Assembly: GCA_029256035.1 (NCBI GenBank)
Contig: JAQSYR010000092.1
Span: 1-5,523, forward strand
Length of the DNA stretch: 5,523 bases
Source: Anaerocolumna sp.
GTDB taxonomy: Bacteria > Bacillota > Clostridia > Lachnospirales > Lachnospiraceae
Reading direction: 5' to 3'
Part shown: positions 1-5,523 of the stretch, in pieces
Layout: every line of letters begins with the position of its first letter
Numbering within the stretch: position 1 is the first letter of the stretch
Position numbers and translations under genes: made by a program
Notes under the pieces: model-generated
Told to the model about the DNA's origin: nothing
The model's input: the letters and a program-made list of their open reading frames with translations, nothing else
Databases searched by the model: none

Positions 1-964
1 TTTTATATTTTTCATAAAATTTAGTTTCTACTTTCACTGTAAATATTACCATGGAGGAAAGATTGGCAAACATAGCCAGAAAAAGTGCAGTGTCATAGGT
101 TGGTGCAATTTTAAATCCAGAAATGCTCTCTGAAATGTCCGATAAAAACCAGTATATAATACCTGGTGCAAATAATCCCATGTTATAACAAAAACCACCA
201 ATGGCCAATTTAGGATACTTTTTAAAATACCGGTAGAAATAAAAGCAGCCATTATGCTGCATATTCCATCTTCCTTTTAGTCCAACCTTGGAAAATTCAT
301 TTAATTCAAATGCTTTCATGGCATAAAAGATTATAATGATATTAATTATAAAAAATCCAAAGGCCATACCAAATACGATGGAAGTTAAAACCCATAGGTG
401 CAATATAAAGTGCAGAAATGCAAATATCCCTAAAGCAAAAGACAACCCAACAAAGTAAGCCTTTGTTATTTTGGAATATTCACTTAAAGAGGATATGAAC
501 ATATTTATGGCATAAGACACTGTTATCATAATTCCAAATAAACTATAACCTACCAAAAAACTCACAGGTACATGATAGGTTACATTAAGATGAATACATA
601 AAACCAGCCCTGTAATTCCAGCAATCACTCCCGTAGATACAATGAGACCGTAAAGAGCAGTCCCAATTCCCTGATAATTAGAATCGTACATCAAATCCGC
701 TATATATCTGGTAGCCGTATAATTAAATGCCCCTGAAATAAATGTTGCCATAACAAATATGTAGATGGTAGCTGCTGAAAAAAAATCCCGACTCTCTTGT
801 GGAATCTCTAAATTATAAAATATCAGCTGAACTATCACCATAAAAATCAGGAACAAAATGGTTGGCCCCAGTACGGTAGCCGTAGCATATAATACCCCGG
901 TGGCAGTACTGTGAATGGTATTCTTTTGAAATATTTTTCTTAACTCAAATCCTATTCCAGCCAT
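1..964 (-). CDS. pelG: PelG, polytopic membrane protein of Pel exopolysaccharide export (C-terminus cut by window edge)
   Basis: PelG is the integral-membrane subunit of the Pel synthase complex. It is distantly related to the MATE/MOP flippases and is thought to carry the growing polymer across the cytoplasmic membrane together with PelF, PelD and PelE. The protein opens with MAGIGFELRKIF, the hallmark PelG N-terminus. I translated 321 residues to the edge without a stop. They hold about eight hydrophobic segments, near residues 17-45, 58-80, 92-118, 126-152, 158-181, 184-211, 254-279 and 293-315, and end in a VKVETKFYEKYK stretch that is also typical of the family. Family members are usually around 450-490 residues, so roughly the last third is outside the window. 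The start is ATG at 964, preceded by AAAAGGAG with 5-nt spacing. It is the last visible gene of the operon, 73 nt after pelF. The family call is firm; the transport role is inferred from the family. Confidence 0.93.
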   Translation of the reverse strand, partial: MAGIGFELRKIFQKNTIHSTATGVLYATATVLGPTILFLIFMVIVQLIFYNLEIPQESRDFFSAATIYIFVMATFISGAFNYTATRYIADLMYDSNYQGIGTALYGLIVSTGVIAGITGLVLCIHLNVTYHVPVSFLVGYSLFGIMITVSYAINMFISSLSEYSKITKAYFVGLSFALGIFAFLHFILHLWVLTSIVFGMAFGFFIINIIIIFYAMKAFELNEFSKVGLKGRWNMQHNGCFYFYRYFKKYPKLAIGGFCYNMGLFAPGIIYWFLSDISESISGFKIAPTYDTALFLAMFANLSSMVIFTVKVETKFYEKYK

Positions 965-969
965 ACTTA

Positions 970-977
970 CTCCTTTT
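970..977 (-). promoter_or_regulatory. Ribosome-binding site of pelG
   Basis: Read on the minus strand this is AAAAGGAG, five bases before the ATG at 964, inside an A-rich run. It fixes the pelG start and gives the gene its own strong initiation signal, which matters because pelF ends 73 nt upstream and direct translational coupling is unlikely. Confidence 0.8.
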
Positions 978-1037
978 TTTAACATTTTAGGTAATTAGAT
1001 CAAAATTATTGAAATATAATATTCAATTAATACAATT

Positions 1038-2447
1038 TCAGAGCTGATTTAAATATAAATCATGATACTGCTCTAAAAATATTGACTTTTGATAATATTT
1101 TTTTACTCGTTCTGCTCCTATCATACCCATTTCCTTACGCGCCCCAGGATTTTTAGAAAGGTATACCATAGCCTGGGCTATGTCCTCGGGTTTCATCATT
1201 GGAACAATCAATCCCGCCTTTCCTAAGTTATCTTCTTTCCTGCCAAAAAGAAGTTCCTTACAGCTGCCGACATTGGTACAAACCTGGGGAATCCCTGCTG
1301 CCATACCTTCAAGTACAGCTAAAGGCTGCCCTTCACTTATACTGGTTAGAAGCATTATATCAAACCTTGGTAGAAACTCTAGAATAGATACATTTCCATG
1401 AAAATAAACATCCTTTATGCCTAGTTCTTTGATAAGGGCTAAACATTCTTCATAATAATTCTTATCCTCATCGTATGGACCTAAGATAATTAGATTGGCT
1501 CCCTCTAGTTTCTCTTTTACATATTCAAATGCATATAGCATGGTTTTTATATCTTTGATAGGAACCACTCTGGCCACAACACCAATATTAAATTCCGGCT
1601 GGGACTTTTCATAACGTCTTGATAATGTGCTAAACTTTTCATAATCCACACCATTTGGAATAATTATAATTTTATCTTCCGGACAACCAAGTTCTATCTG
1701 AAGATTTTTATTCATTTCAAATAATGTGGTTACCTTACTGGCTGCCTGATATGCAATGGATGATAGCTTATAAAAGAAATCAATCCAAACTTCCTTTAAG
1801 GTGCCGGTTACCCAGTCTGATTTAATAATTTCTTCTTCTCTTTCTCTTGTATAAATGCCATGTTCCGTTAATATAAATGGCTTTTTCTTTATGGTAGCAA
1901 CCATTCCAGCAAAAGCCCCTGCATAACCTGCTGATACCGAATGATAGACATCTGCCTCTGGCAGAGGATTTGATAAAGCAGTCATAATAGGCAGGTACAT
2001 AGAACGCTGATTCCATAGAAATGTACTAATAGGAATATTCATATGTTCTCTTTCATATAGCTTAACGCACGTATGGTAGAAATCTTTTCCCATAACTAAA
2101 TCATAAATGTGATTATGATGCTTATGAAAGAATTGAGCCGTTCTTTCCCATTGAATTTCTTCCGCCTGATTTAACATAAATGTCTCTAAGCACTCTCTAT
2201 CGCGTTTTGACAGCCTGGGCTTTCTCTTGGACGTCCTATTCCCATCACTATTTAAATAAATAGTATTGATTTCTGTAACATTTGCAGGAATTTTATATTT
2301 GTACTGACTCATCTCTTTCTCACTGGTAGCAATGGAAAGAATGCTGAATTCAATATCTTCAAACGCAGTTAACAGCATCTGTACCCAGCTGGATACTCCT
2401 CCGGTAACATAGGGATAACTTCCTTCACATACAATACATACCTTCAT
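1038..2447 (-). CDS. pelF: PelF, GT4-family glycosyltransferase (Pel polymerase)
   Basis: PelF is the cytosolic, retaining GT-B (family GT4) glycosyltransferase that polymerises the Pel chain (GalNAc-rich in the characterised systems) from a UDP-sugar. It is held at the membrane by PelD, PelE and PelG. The 469-residue protein has the full family pattern: N-terminal CEGSYPYVTGGVSSW at 7-21, LTEHGIYTRERE at 193-204, IPNGVD at 263-268, ARVVPIKDIKT at 292-302, LGPYDED at 322-328, and the EX7E donor-site motif E372-GQPLAVL-E380, followed by GMAAGIPQV. Length is normal and nothing looks broken. I chose ATG at 2447 because AGGTGG sits nine bases upstream and family members start immediately before this first strand. 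An in-frame ATG at 2465 would add six residues (MRWVQN), lies at the edge of a hairpin and has no good ribosome-binding site. Donor specificity cannot be read from the sequence. Confidence 0.95.
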   Translation of the reverse strand: MKVCIVCEGSYPYVTGGVSSWVQMLLTAFEDIEFSILSIATSEKEMSQYKYKIPANVTEINTIYLNSDGNRTSKRKPRLSKRDRECLETFMLNQAEEIQWERTAQFFHKHHNHIYDLVMGKDFYHTCVKLYEREHMNIPISTFLWNQRSMYLPIMTALSNPLPEADVYHSVSAGYAGAFAGMVATIKKKPFILTEHGIYTREREEEIIKSDWVTGTLKEVWIDFFYKLSSIAYQAASKVTTLFEMNKNLQIELGCPEDKIIIIPNGVDYEKFSTLSRRYEKSQPEFNIGVVARVVPIKDIKTMLYAFEYVKEKLEGANLIILGPYDEDKNYYEECLALIKELGIKDVYFHGNVSILEFLPRFDIMLLTSISEGQPLAVLEGMAAGIPQVCTNVGSCKELLFGRKEDNLGKAGLIVPMMKPEDIAQAMVYLSKNPGARKEMGMIGAERVKKYYQKSIFLEQYHDLYLNQL

Positions 2448-2456
2448 ATTTTGCAC

Positions 2457-2462
2457 CCACCT
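2457..2462 (-). promoter_or_regulatory. Ribosome-binding site of pelF
   Basis: AGGTGG on the minus strand, nine bases before the ATG at 2447. It decides the start in favour of 2447 over the in-frame ATG at 2465, which it overlaps too closely to serve. It lies only two bases after the foot of the hairpin at 2465-2486, so the structure could affect its accessibility. Confidence 0.65.
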
Positions 2463-2464
2463 CA

Positions 2465-2486
2465 TATCACAGGTAGGCCTGCGATA
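2465..2486 (-). other. Intercistronic RNA hairpin just upstream of the pelF ribosome-binding site
   Basis: In the transcript the arms are UAUCGCAGG and CCUGUGAUA around a CCUA loop. This gives nine pairs, one of them G-U, and the next outer bases can add a second G-U. The structure fills much of the 51-nt gap between pelA_DA and pelF. No U-run follows it, since the next bases are UGAGGUGGGUG, so it is not an intrinsic terminator. It could be an RNA-processing or stability element, or it could tune pelF translation. The pairing is seen directly; the role is inference. Confidence 0.6.
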
Positions 2487-2498
2487 CTTCTTTCCCTC

Positions 2499-4001
2499 TT
2501 ACTCCTCATATATTATAACAAAATGAGCTTCTTTTGCCTGAATAAAGTAATAGCTATTATTTAAAGGATAAAAATCCCCCCCAATAACCTCTTTTACTTT
2601 TCTCCCACTATACAGATAAAAAGCTTGTCCACTTAAAAAATTACTGCAATAAATTTGAATATTCTTATCCTTATATTCTGTTACCATATCCAACTGTTCA
2701 TAAGCAATCTGATGCTCATAAGCTTCTGAATATGTAGTCGCTGTCAGCCAGGTGGTAGATTCAAAATAGTTCTTTACAAGTCTGCTAAAATCCTCTTTTA
2801 CCGCTTCCCACCCTGTTTCCTCCGTTCTTGCAAGTAACAGTTGACGGAAATTAATATTGTGGAAAACTTGTCCTCTTAAAATCAGGTTGGTAAGGTACTT
2901 TATAAAACTGCTCTCCTCCGGTTGTAATCCTGAGGTAATAGAGGATAATACGAAACTCTCCCTCTTACTATAGATAATCTCACCAGAATACTTATATAGT
3001 TCCTGTGCTAAATAACTTGTAAGTTTTGTATTCTGTGCATATGAAGGGCTACCATCTTCTAAATTTTCATACATGATTCCGGTATACTTAATATTATAAT
3101 TGGAACTATAACTTAACAATGCAGGCCATAGAATGTCTCTTAGGAACGATTCACCACTTCTTCCATACAATCTTTCGTTTGCTACACTATCCAGCCAGTA
3201 GCTAGGCGGAAAGTCTTCTAACAGAAATGTCTTTGTTCCTGCAACTGGATATATAATTTCACCCAAAAGCTTACTTACAGAGGCACTTAAAATACCCATA
3301 GAATCTTGATTATCCAATAGAGTACCGTTTACTACAATCACTTTTCCTTCCTCATATAGATTCTCATACAGAATCGGATTGTGATTCTTATCCTCTACAT
3401 ATATAGTAGTCCCTGGACTTAATCTTAATGTAGTAGATGCATTATAGCCATCATAAGAAAATGTAATTTCACCATAAGGCATAAAGTTATCAAATAAATG
3501 AAATTCATTGCTGGCAATTAGTACACCCTTTTCAAGAATACCCCATATTGGATAAAGGTAGGATGCCGTATAATTTTCAGGAATTCCAGCAGCAAAAATA
3601 GCCTTCCCGCCATCTCCTATAAATTCAGCAAGCAGATCTAAATCAACGGCATTCACTGGATTTGTAACGCAAAAAATAAGGACCGGATTTTCTTTTAAAT
3701 TTTCCTTACCAATGCTTTTCTTTTCGGTATAAGTTACCTTCATACTTTTCAGAGTTTCAAAAATATTTGTCTGCACTGTTGTTTCGTAGGTACTTGAAGG
3801 CTCTCCTACTATCAGGAACCGGGTTGCTTCCTTGCTTTCAGGCAGTGTCTGCAGTTCAAGTATAGGCTGTTTTAGCTCCTCCATCTGCTGAAAGCTTTCC
3901 GTTGTCACCATATTCATGTAGTTAATATTATAAAACAAAAGCCCAACCGATATTAGCAATATAATAATTATAATCTGAAACAAACGTTTCACAGAGAGCA
4001 T
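2499..4001 (-). CDS. DUF2194/PelA deacetylase-like membrane-anchored protein, probably catalytically degenerate
   Basis: By position (between pelE and pelF) this is the pelA_DA slot of Gram-positive Pel operons, where the product removes N-acetyl groups from the exported polymer. The 500-residue protein has an N-terminal membrane anchor (about 7-26, after KR) with no obvious cleavage site, so the rest should lie outside the cell. A Rossmann/amidotransferase-like alpha/beta region follows at about 60-250 (RFLIVGEPS, PVLIFCVTN, GGKAIFAAG). The deacetylase-like part begins at FLLEDFPPSYW (259-269) and runs through NIKYTGIMY (303-311), ELYKYSGEII (334-343) and a WEAVKEDF...WLTATTYSEA segment (398-427). 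A small beta-rich C-terminal domain covers about 440-500. No HxxxH metal motif exists: the only histidines are at 168, 207, 381, 430 and 493. The region where that motif is expected is short and altered. The ATG at 4001 has an excellent AAGGGAGG site seven bases upstream and overlaps the pelE stop as TAATG; an in-frame TTG at 4025 is not needed. The family call rests on recalled motifs and gene order, not an alignment. Confidence 0.75.
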   Translation of the reverse strand: MLSVKRLFQIIIIILLISVGLLFYNINYMNMVTTESFQQMEELKQPILELQTLPESKEATRFLIVGEPSSTYETTVQTNIFETLKSMKVTYTEKKSIGKENLKENPVLIFCVTNPVNAVDLDLLAEFIGDGGKAIFAAGIPENYTASYLYPIWGILEKGVLIASNEFHLFDNFMPYGEITFSYDGYNASTTLRLSPGTTIYVEDKNHNPILYENLYEEGKVIVVNGTLLDNQDSMGILSASVSKLLGEIIYPVAGTKTFLLEDFPPSYWLDSVANERLYGRSGESFLRDILWPALLSYSSNYNIKYTGIMYENLEDGSPSYAQNTKLTSYLAQELYKYSGEIIYSKRESFVLSSITSGLQPEESSFIKYLTNLILRGQVFHNINFRQLLLARTEETGWEAVKEDFSRLVKNYFESTTWLTATTYSEAYEHQIAYEQLDMVTEYKDKNIQIYCSNFLSGQAFYLYSGRKVKEVIGGDFYPLNNSYYFIQAKEAHFVIIYEE

Positions 4002-4819
4002 TATGTTACCTCCCTTGCCATCCAAAAGCGGAGCATATCCAATCCCTTTGCAGAAAGTACTACTTTTGATTTCTGCAGCTTCAAAAGTGTTTCTTTAAAT
4101 TCATTCTGCTTCCCTAGTCTAAAGTATATTTCCAGTAATACCAGATACACCGATTCTTCTGGTTCCATCTTTACCCTTTGTTCAGCAAGTAACTGCGCTT
4201 CCTGTAAATGATTTCTTTCCATTAAAATCTGGATCTCATGAATATAATCACTTTTCCTTAATTGTTCCGGACATTGATTCCTGGTTTCGTTAATTAGCCG
4301 GAGATATTTATTAACATATATCATTAATTCATTACCAGACAATACTCCTATTGTTATGTACTGATGGAGTTGATCAAGTAAATCCCATCGGGACTTAGTG
4401 TCTCCCTTTTGTTTGAATTCTTCCTCTAAATCCTGAACCTTTATCTTCTTTTTCCTTACTATTTCCATAGCTGCTGCAGCTGCATAATGTGTAGTTTCAG
4501 AATCATCATCCTCTAGTGCAGACTTGGCAATTTCATAATTATCCTCTAAATTGCGTTTTAGAATACCTAATAAGAGTCTTCTCTTTTCTTTATTATCACT
4601 TACAACCATGGCATCTGAAAGGGGCACCAGGTTAAATGCTTCTTCTTTCTTTGGTCTTACTGCTGTAGTATTTAATTGTTTTATAGACTGGTTACTTTCC
4701 AAAGTATTTTCCTTATTATTTGTAAAACCAAATATCCATCTGGGTAACCAGTACAGGGCAAGTCCAACTATTATGTTAGTACATAAAATTAATATTACCA
4801 GCCATATAACTTCTATCAT
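4001..4819 (-). CDS. pelE: PelE, membrane-anchored TPR-like scaffold of the Pel synthase
   Basis: PelE is a scaffold of the Pel inner-membrane complex; in studied systems it contacts PelD and helps assemble PelF and PelG. The 272-residue product starts with one strong membrane segment (about 4-24) followed by LPRWIFGF, then a low-complexity polar linker (33-60). The rest is predicted cytosolic and almost entirely helical. A conserved-looking block RNLEDNYEIAKSALEDDDSETTHYAAAAAMEI lies at 89-120, and a TPR-like helical pair lies at about 193-249 (IHEIQILMERNHLQEAQLLAEQ, then YLVLLEIYFRLGKQNEFKETL). It has no catalytic motifs. The start is ATG at 4819 with GAGGG five bases upstream; the preceding in-frame TTG at 4822 is too close to that site. 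It begins nine bases after the pelD stop and ends overlapping the next gene by one base. The identity relies on helical/TPR character plus position between pelD and the pelA_DA-like gene; sequence alone is less diagnostic than for pelF or pelG. Confidence 0.84.
   Translation of the reverse strand: MIEVIWLVILILCTNIIVGLALYWLPRWIFGFTNNKENTLESNQSIKQLNTTAVRPKKEEAFNLVPLSDAMVVSDNKEKRRLLLGILKRNLEDNYEIAKSALEDDDSETTHYAAAAAMEIVRKKKIKVQDLEEEFKQKGDTKSRWDLLDQLHQYITIGVLSGNELMIYVNKYLRLINETRNQCPEQLRKSDYIHEIQILMERNHLQEAQLLAEQRVKMEPEESVYLVLLEIYFRLGKQNEFKETLLKLQKSKVVLSAKGLDMLRFWMAREVT
4009..4016 (-). promoter_or_regulatory. Ribosome-binding site of the pelA_DA-like gene, inside the end of pelE
   Basis: AAGGGAGG on the minus strand, seven bases before the ATG at 4001. 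It is embedded in the last codons of pelE, whose stop TAA shares one base with this ATG. A ribosome finishing pelE is therefore well placed to re-initiate, so translational coupling of the two genes is likely. Confidence 0.8.
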
Positions 4820-4824
4820 CAAAT

Positions 4825-4830
4825 CCCTCT
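4825..4830 (-). promoter_or_regulatory. Ribosome-binding site of pelE, overlapping the pelD stop
   Basis: AGAGGG on the minus strand, five bases before the ATG at 4819. Its first two bases are part of the pelD stop codon TAG (4831-4829). This supports ATG rather than the TTG at 4822 as the pelE start and suggests coupled translation of pelD and pelE. Confidence 0.7.
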
Positions 4831-5523
4831 ATTCTTCTATTAATACAGCATTTAAATCATTCTCCTTAAGACGGTTTAAAATGATAAAAACCTGTTCACT
4901 TGAGGTATTTCCTAGAAAAACTAATAATTCTTTCTTATCGTTGGTACCAAAATAATCTGTATTACGGAACAGATTTGCAGCTTTATAGTAGGTTTCCAAC
5001 AGGTTGTTTACTAAATCAATCTGTATAATGCAATAATCAGCATCTCCACTTTCTCTTTCTGTTTTTTCTGCACTTACTGTTCTTTCTGTTTTTTCTGCTC
5101 GATTTGATTTTTCTGCTCTTTTAGCTCTTTCCTGTCTTCTTTTTTGAATTAACTTTTCAAATTCTTCTTTTATTAATATCTCCGTATCTGGGATATATTT
5201 TTTTGCATTGGTAGATTCTTCGTACTTCATTGCTTTTATAATAGAGGAAGCGATAAGCAATATTAATGTGCGGAACAGATTCATATTGTATAAATTAAGA
5301 GAAGTAAATTTTAATCTGTTTATAACGATTACAGCTATTAGCTTATCCTCCTGCATAATAGGAGCTACCAAAGCAGGTTCTCCTTCTTTCCATTGGGATC
5401 CAATATAGATTTCCCCCTTTATAACCTTTTCTTTCATTTCAAGGTTTTGGTTTAAGCTAATTGATTTACTAAGGTAGCTATCTTTGTTATCAGAGCCAGC
5501 AATCAGATGTAGAAAGGTCATCT
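4829..5523 (-). CDS. pelD: PelD, GAF plus degenerate GGDEF c-di-GMP receptor (N-terminus cut by window edge)
   Basis: PelD is the regulatory membrane subunit that binds cyclic di-GMP and switches on Pel synthesis. Only the C-terminal part is visible: 230 residues counted from an internal Met at 5521, with the frame open to the edge. The membrane segments expected upstream are therefore not seen. Residues 1-97 are the end of a GAF domain, including EGEPALVAPIMQEDKLIAVIVI (47-68) and a long helix. From about 113 a reduced GGDEF-like domain runs to the end: CIIQIDL at 164-170, then RNTD at 186-189 (bases 4966-4955), five residues, then DKKEL at 195-199 where a cyclase would have GG(D/E)EF. RNTD fits the RxxD inhibitory-site motif that binds c-di-GMP, while DKKEL cannot be a cyclase active site. 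A basic/acidic repeat linker interrupts the domain at about 128-160. The stop TAG abuts the pelE ribosome-binding site. Confidence 0.88.
   Translation of the reverse strand, partial: MTFLHLIAGSDNKDSYLSKSISLNQNLEMKEKVIKGEIYIGSQWKEGEPALVAPIMQEDKLIAVIVINRLKFTSLNLYNMNLFRTLILLIASSIIKAMKYEESTNAKKYIPDTEILIKEEFEKLIQKRRQERAKRAEKSNRAEKTERTVSAEKTERESGDADYCIIQIDLVNNLLETYYKAANLFRNTDYFGTNDKKELLVFLGNTSSEQVFIILNRLKENDLNAVLIEE
5054..5119 (-). repeat. In-frame short tandem repeats in the pelD GGDEF linker
   Basis: Two perfect 18-base copies, at 5054-5071 and 5081-5098, encode AEKTER twice with a 9-base spacer (27-base period). A third, diverged unit next to them encodes RAEKSN beside RAEKTE (18-base period). 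All period lengths are multiples of three, so gain or loss of a unit keeps pelD in frame. The encoded stretch is strongly charged (K, R, E) and probably helical or flexible. It looks like a recent slippage-driven expansion between the GAF domain and the core of the degenerate GGDEF domain. Confidence 0.8.

Noticed and set aside
46..252. 68-codon minus-strand open frame
   Set aside because: It is an alternative frame inside pelG. The pelG frame carries the recognisable membrane segments and family motifs through this stretch.
1008..1027. AT-rich inverted repeat (ATTGAA / TTCAAT arms) in the pelF-pelG gap, considered as a terminator or operator
   Set aside because: Only six pairs, nearly all A-T, an eight-base loop and no U-run after it. 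Such repeats are expected by chance in AT-rich sequence, and pelG clearly continues the operon.
965..1037. Possible internal promoter before pelG
   Set aside because: The 73 bases are AT-rich, but I could not find a -35/-10 pair with both good matches and a 16-18 base spacer.
1180..1401. Two overlapping plus-strand open frames (1180-1401 and 1199-1387)
   Set aside because: Antisense to the donor-binding part of pelF, with no independent coding evidence.
1822..2016. 64-codon minus-strand open frame
   Set aside because: Out-of-frame shadow within pelF; the pelF frame holds the TEHGIYTRE motif there.
4002..4025. TTG at 4025 as the start of the deacetylase-like protein
   Set aside because: It would add eight residues before the hydrophobic anchor and has no ribosome-binding site, while the ATG at 4001 has AAGGGAGG at ideal spacing.
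4551..4955. 134-codon open frame on the plus strand
   Set aside because: Lies antisense across the pelE start and pelD end, has no family resemblance, and both genes beneath it are well supported.

Overview
The window is AT-rich and all its genes lie on the minus strand, so transcription runs from high to low coordinates. The five genes form one tightly packed polysaccharide operon. Order, protein families and motifs match the Gram-positive version of the Pel exopolysaccharide locus (pelD-pelE-pelA_DA-pelF-pelG). The low GC, the strong purine-rich ribosome-binding sites and the lack of any outer-membrane partner (no pelB or pelC) suggest a Firmicute. A clostridial or Lachnospiraceae-like organism is my best guess, but it is an inference from style and not from a marker gene.

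Layout from the 5' end of the operon: pelD (5523-4829, N-terminus outside the window) is a GAF plus degenerate GGDEF receptor for cyclic di-GMP. pelE (4819-4001) is a membrane-anchored helical/TPR-like scaffold. A DUF2194/PelA-deacetylase-like protein (4001-2499) follows. pelF (2447-1038) is the family GT4 glycosyltransferase that polymerises the chain. pelG (964 to the window edge, C-terminus missing) is the polytopic membrane protein expected to move the polymer across the membrane. The pelD-pelE and pelE-pelA_DA junctions are so tight that translation is probably coupled. The pelA_DA-pelF gap (51 nt) holds a clear hairpin beside the pelF ribosome-binding site. The pelF-pelG gap (73 nt) is AT-rich. 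No promoter or terminator is visible, and both ends of the operon lie outside the window.

Expected working model, from known Pel biology: c-di-GMP binds the RxxD site of PelD, and PelD with PelE and PelG forms the membrane complex that recruits and activates PelF. The polymer is then exported and normally partly de-N-acetylated by PelA_DA. Two things depart from this. The deacetylase-like protein appears to have lost its catalytic core: no HxxxH motif exists anywhere in it, and it looks shorter than I expect for the family. In addition, the GGDEF region of PelD is interrupted by a charged linker built from short in-frame DNA repeats.
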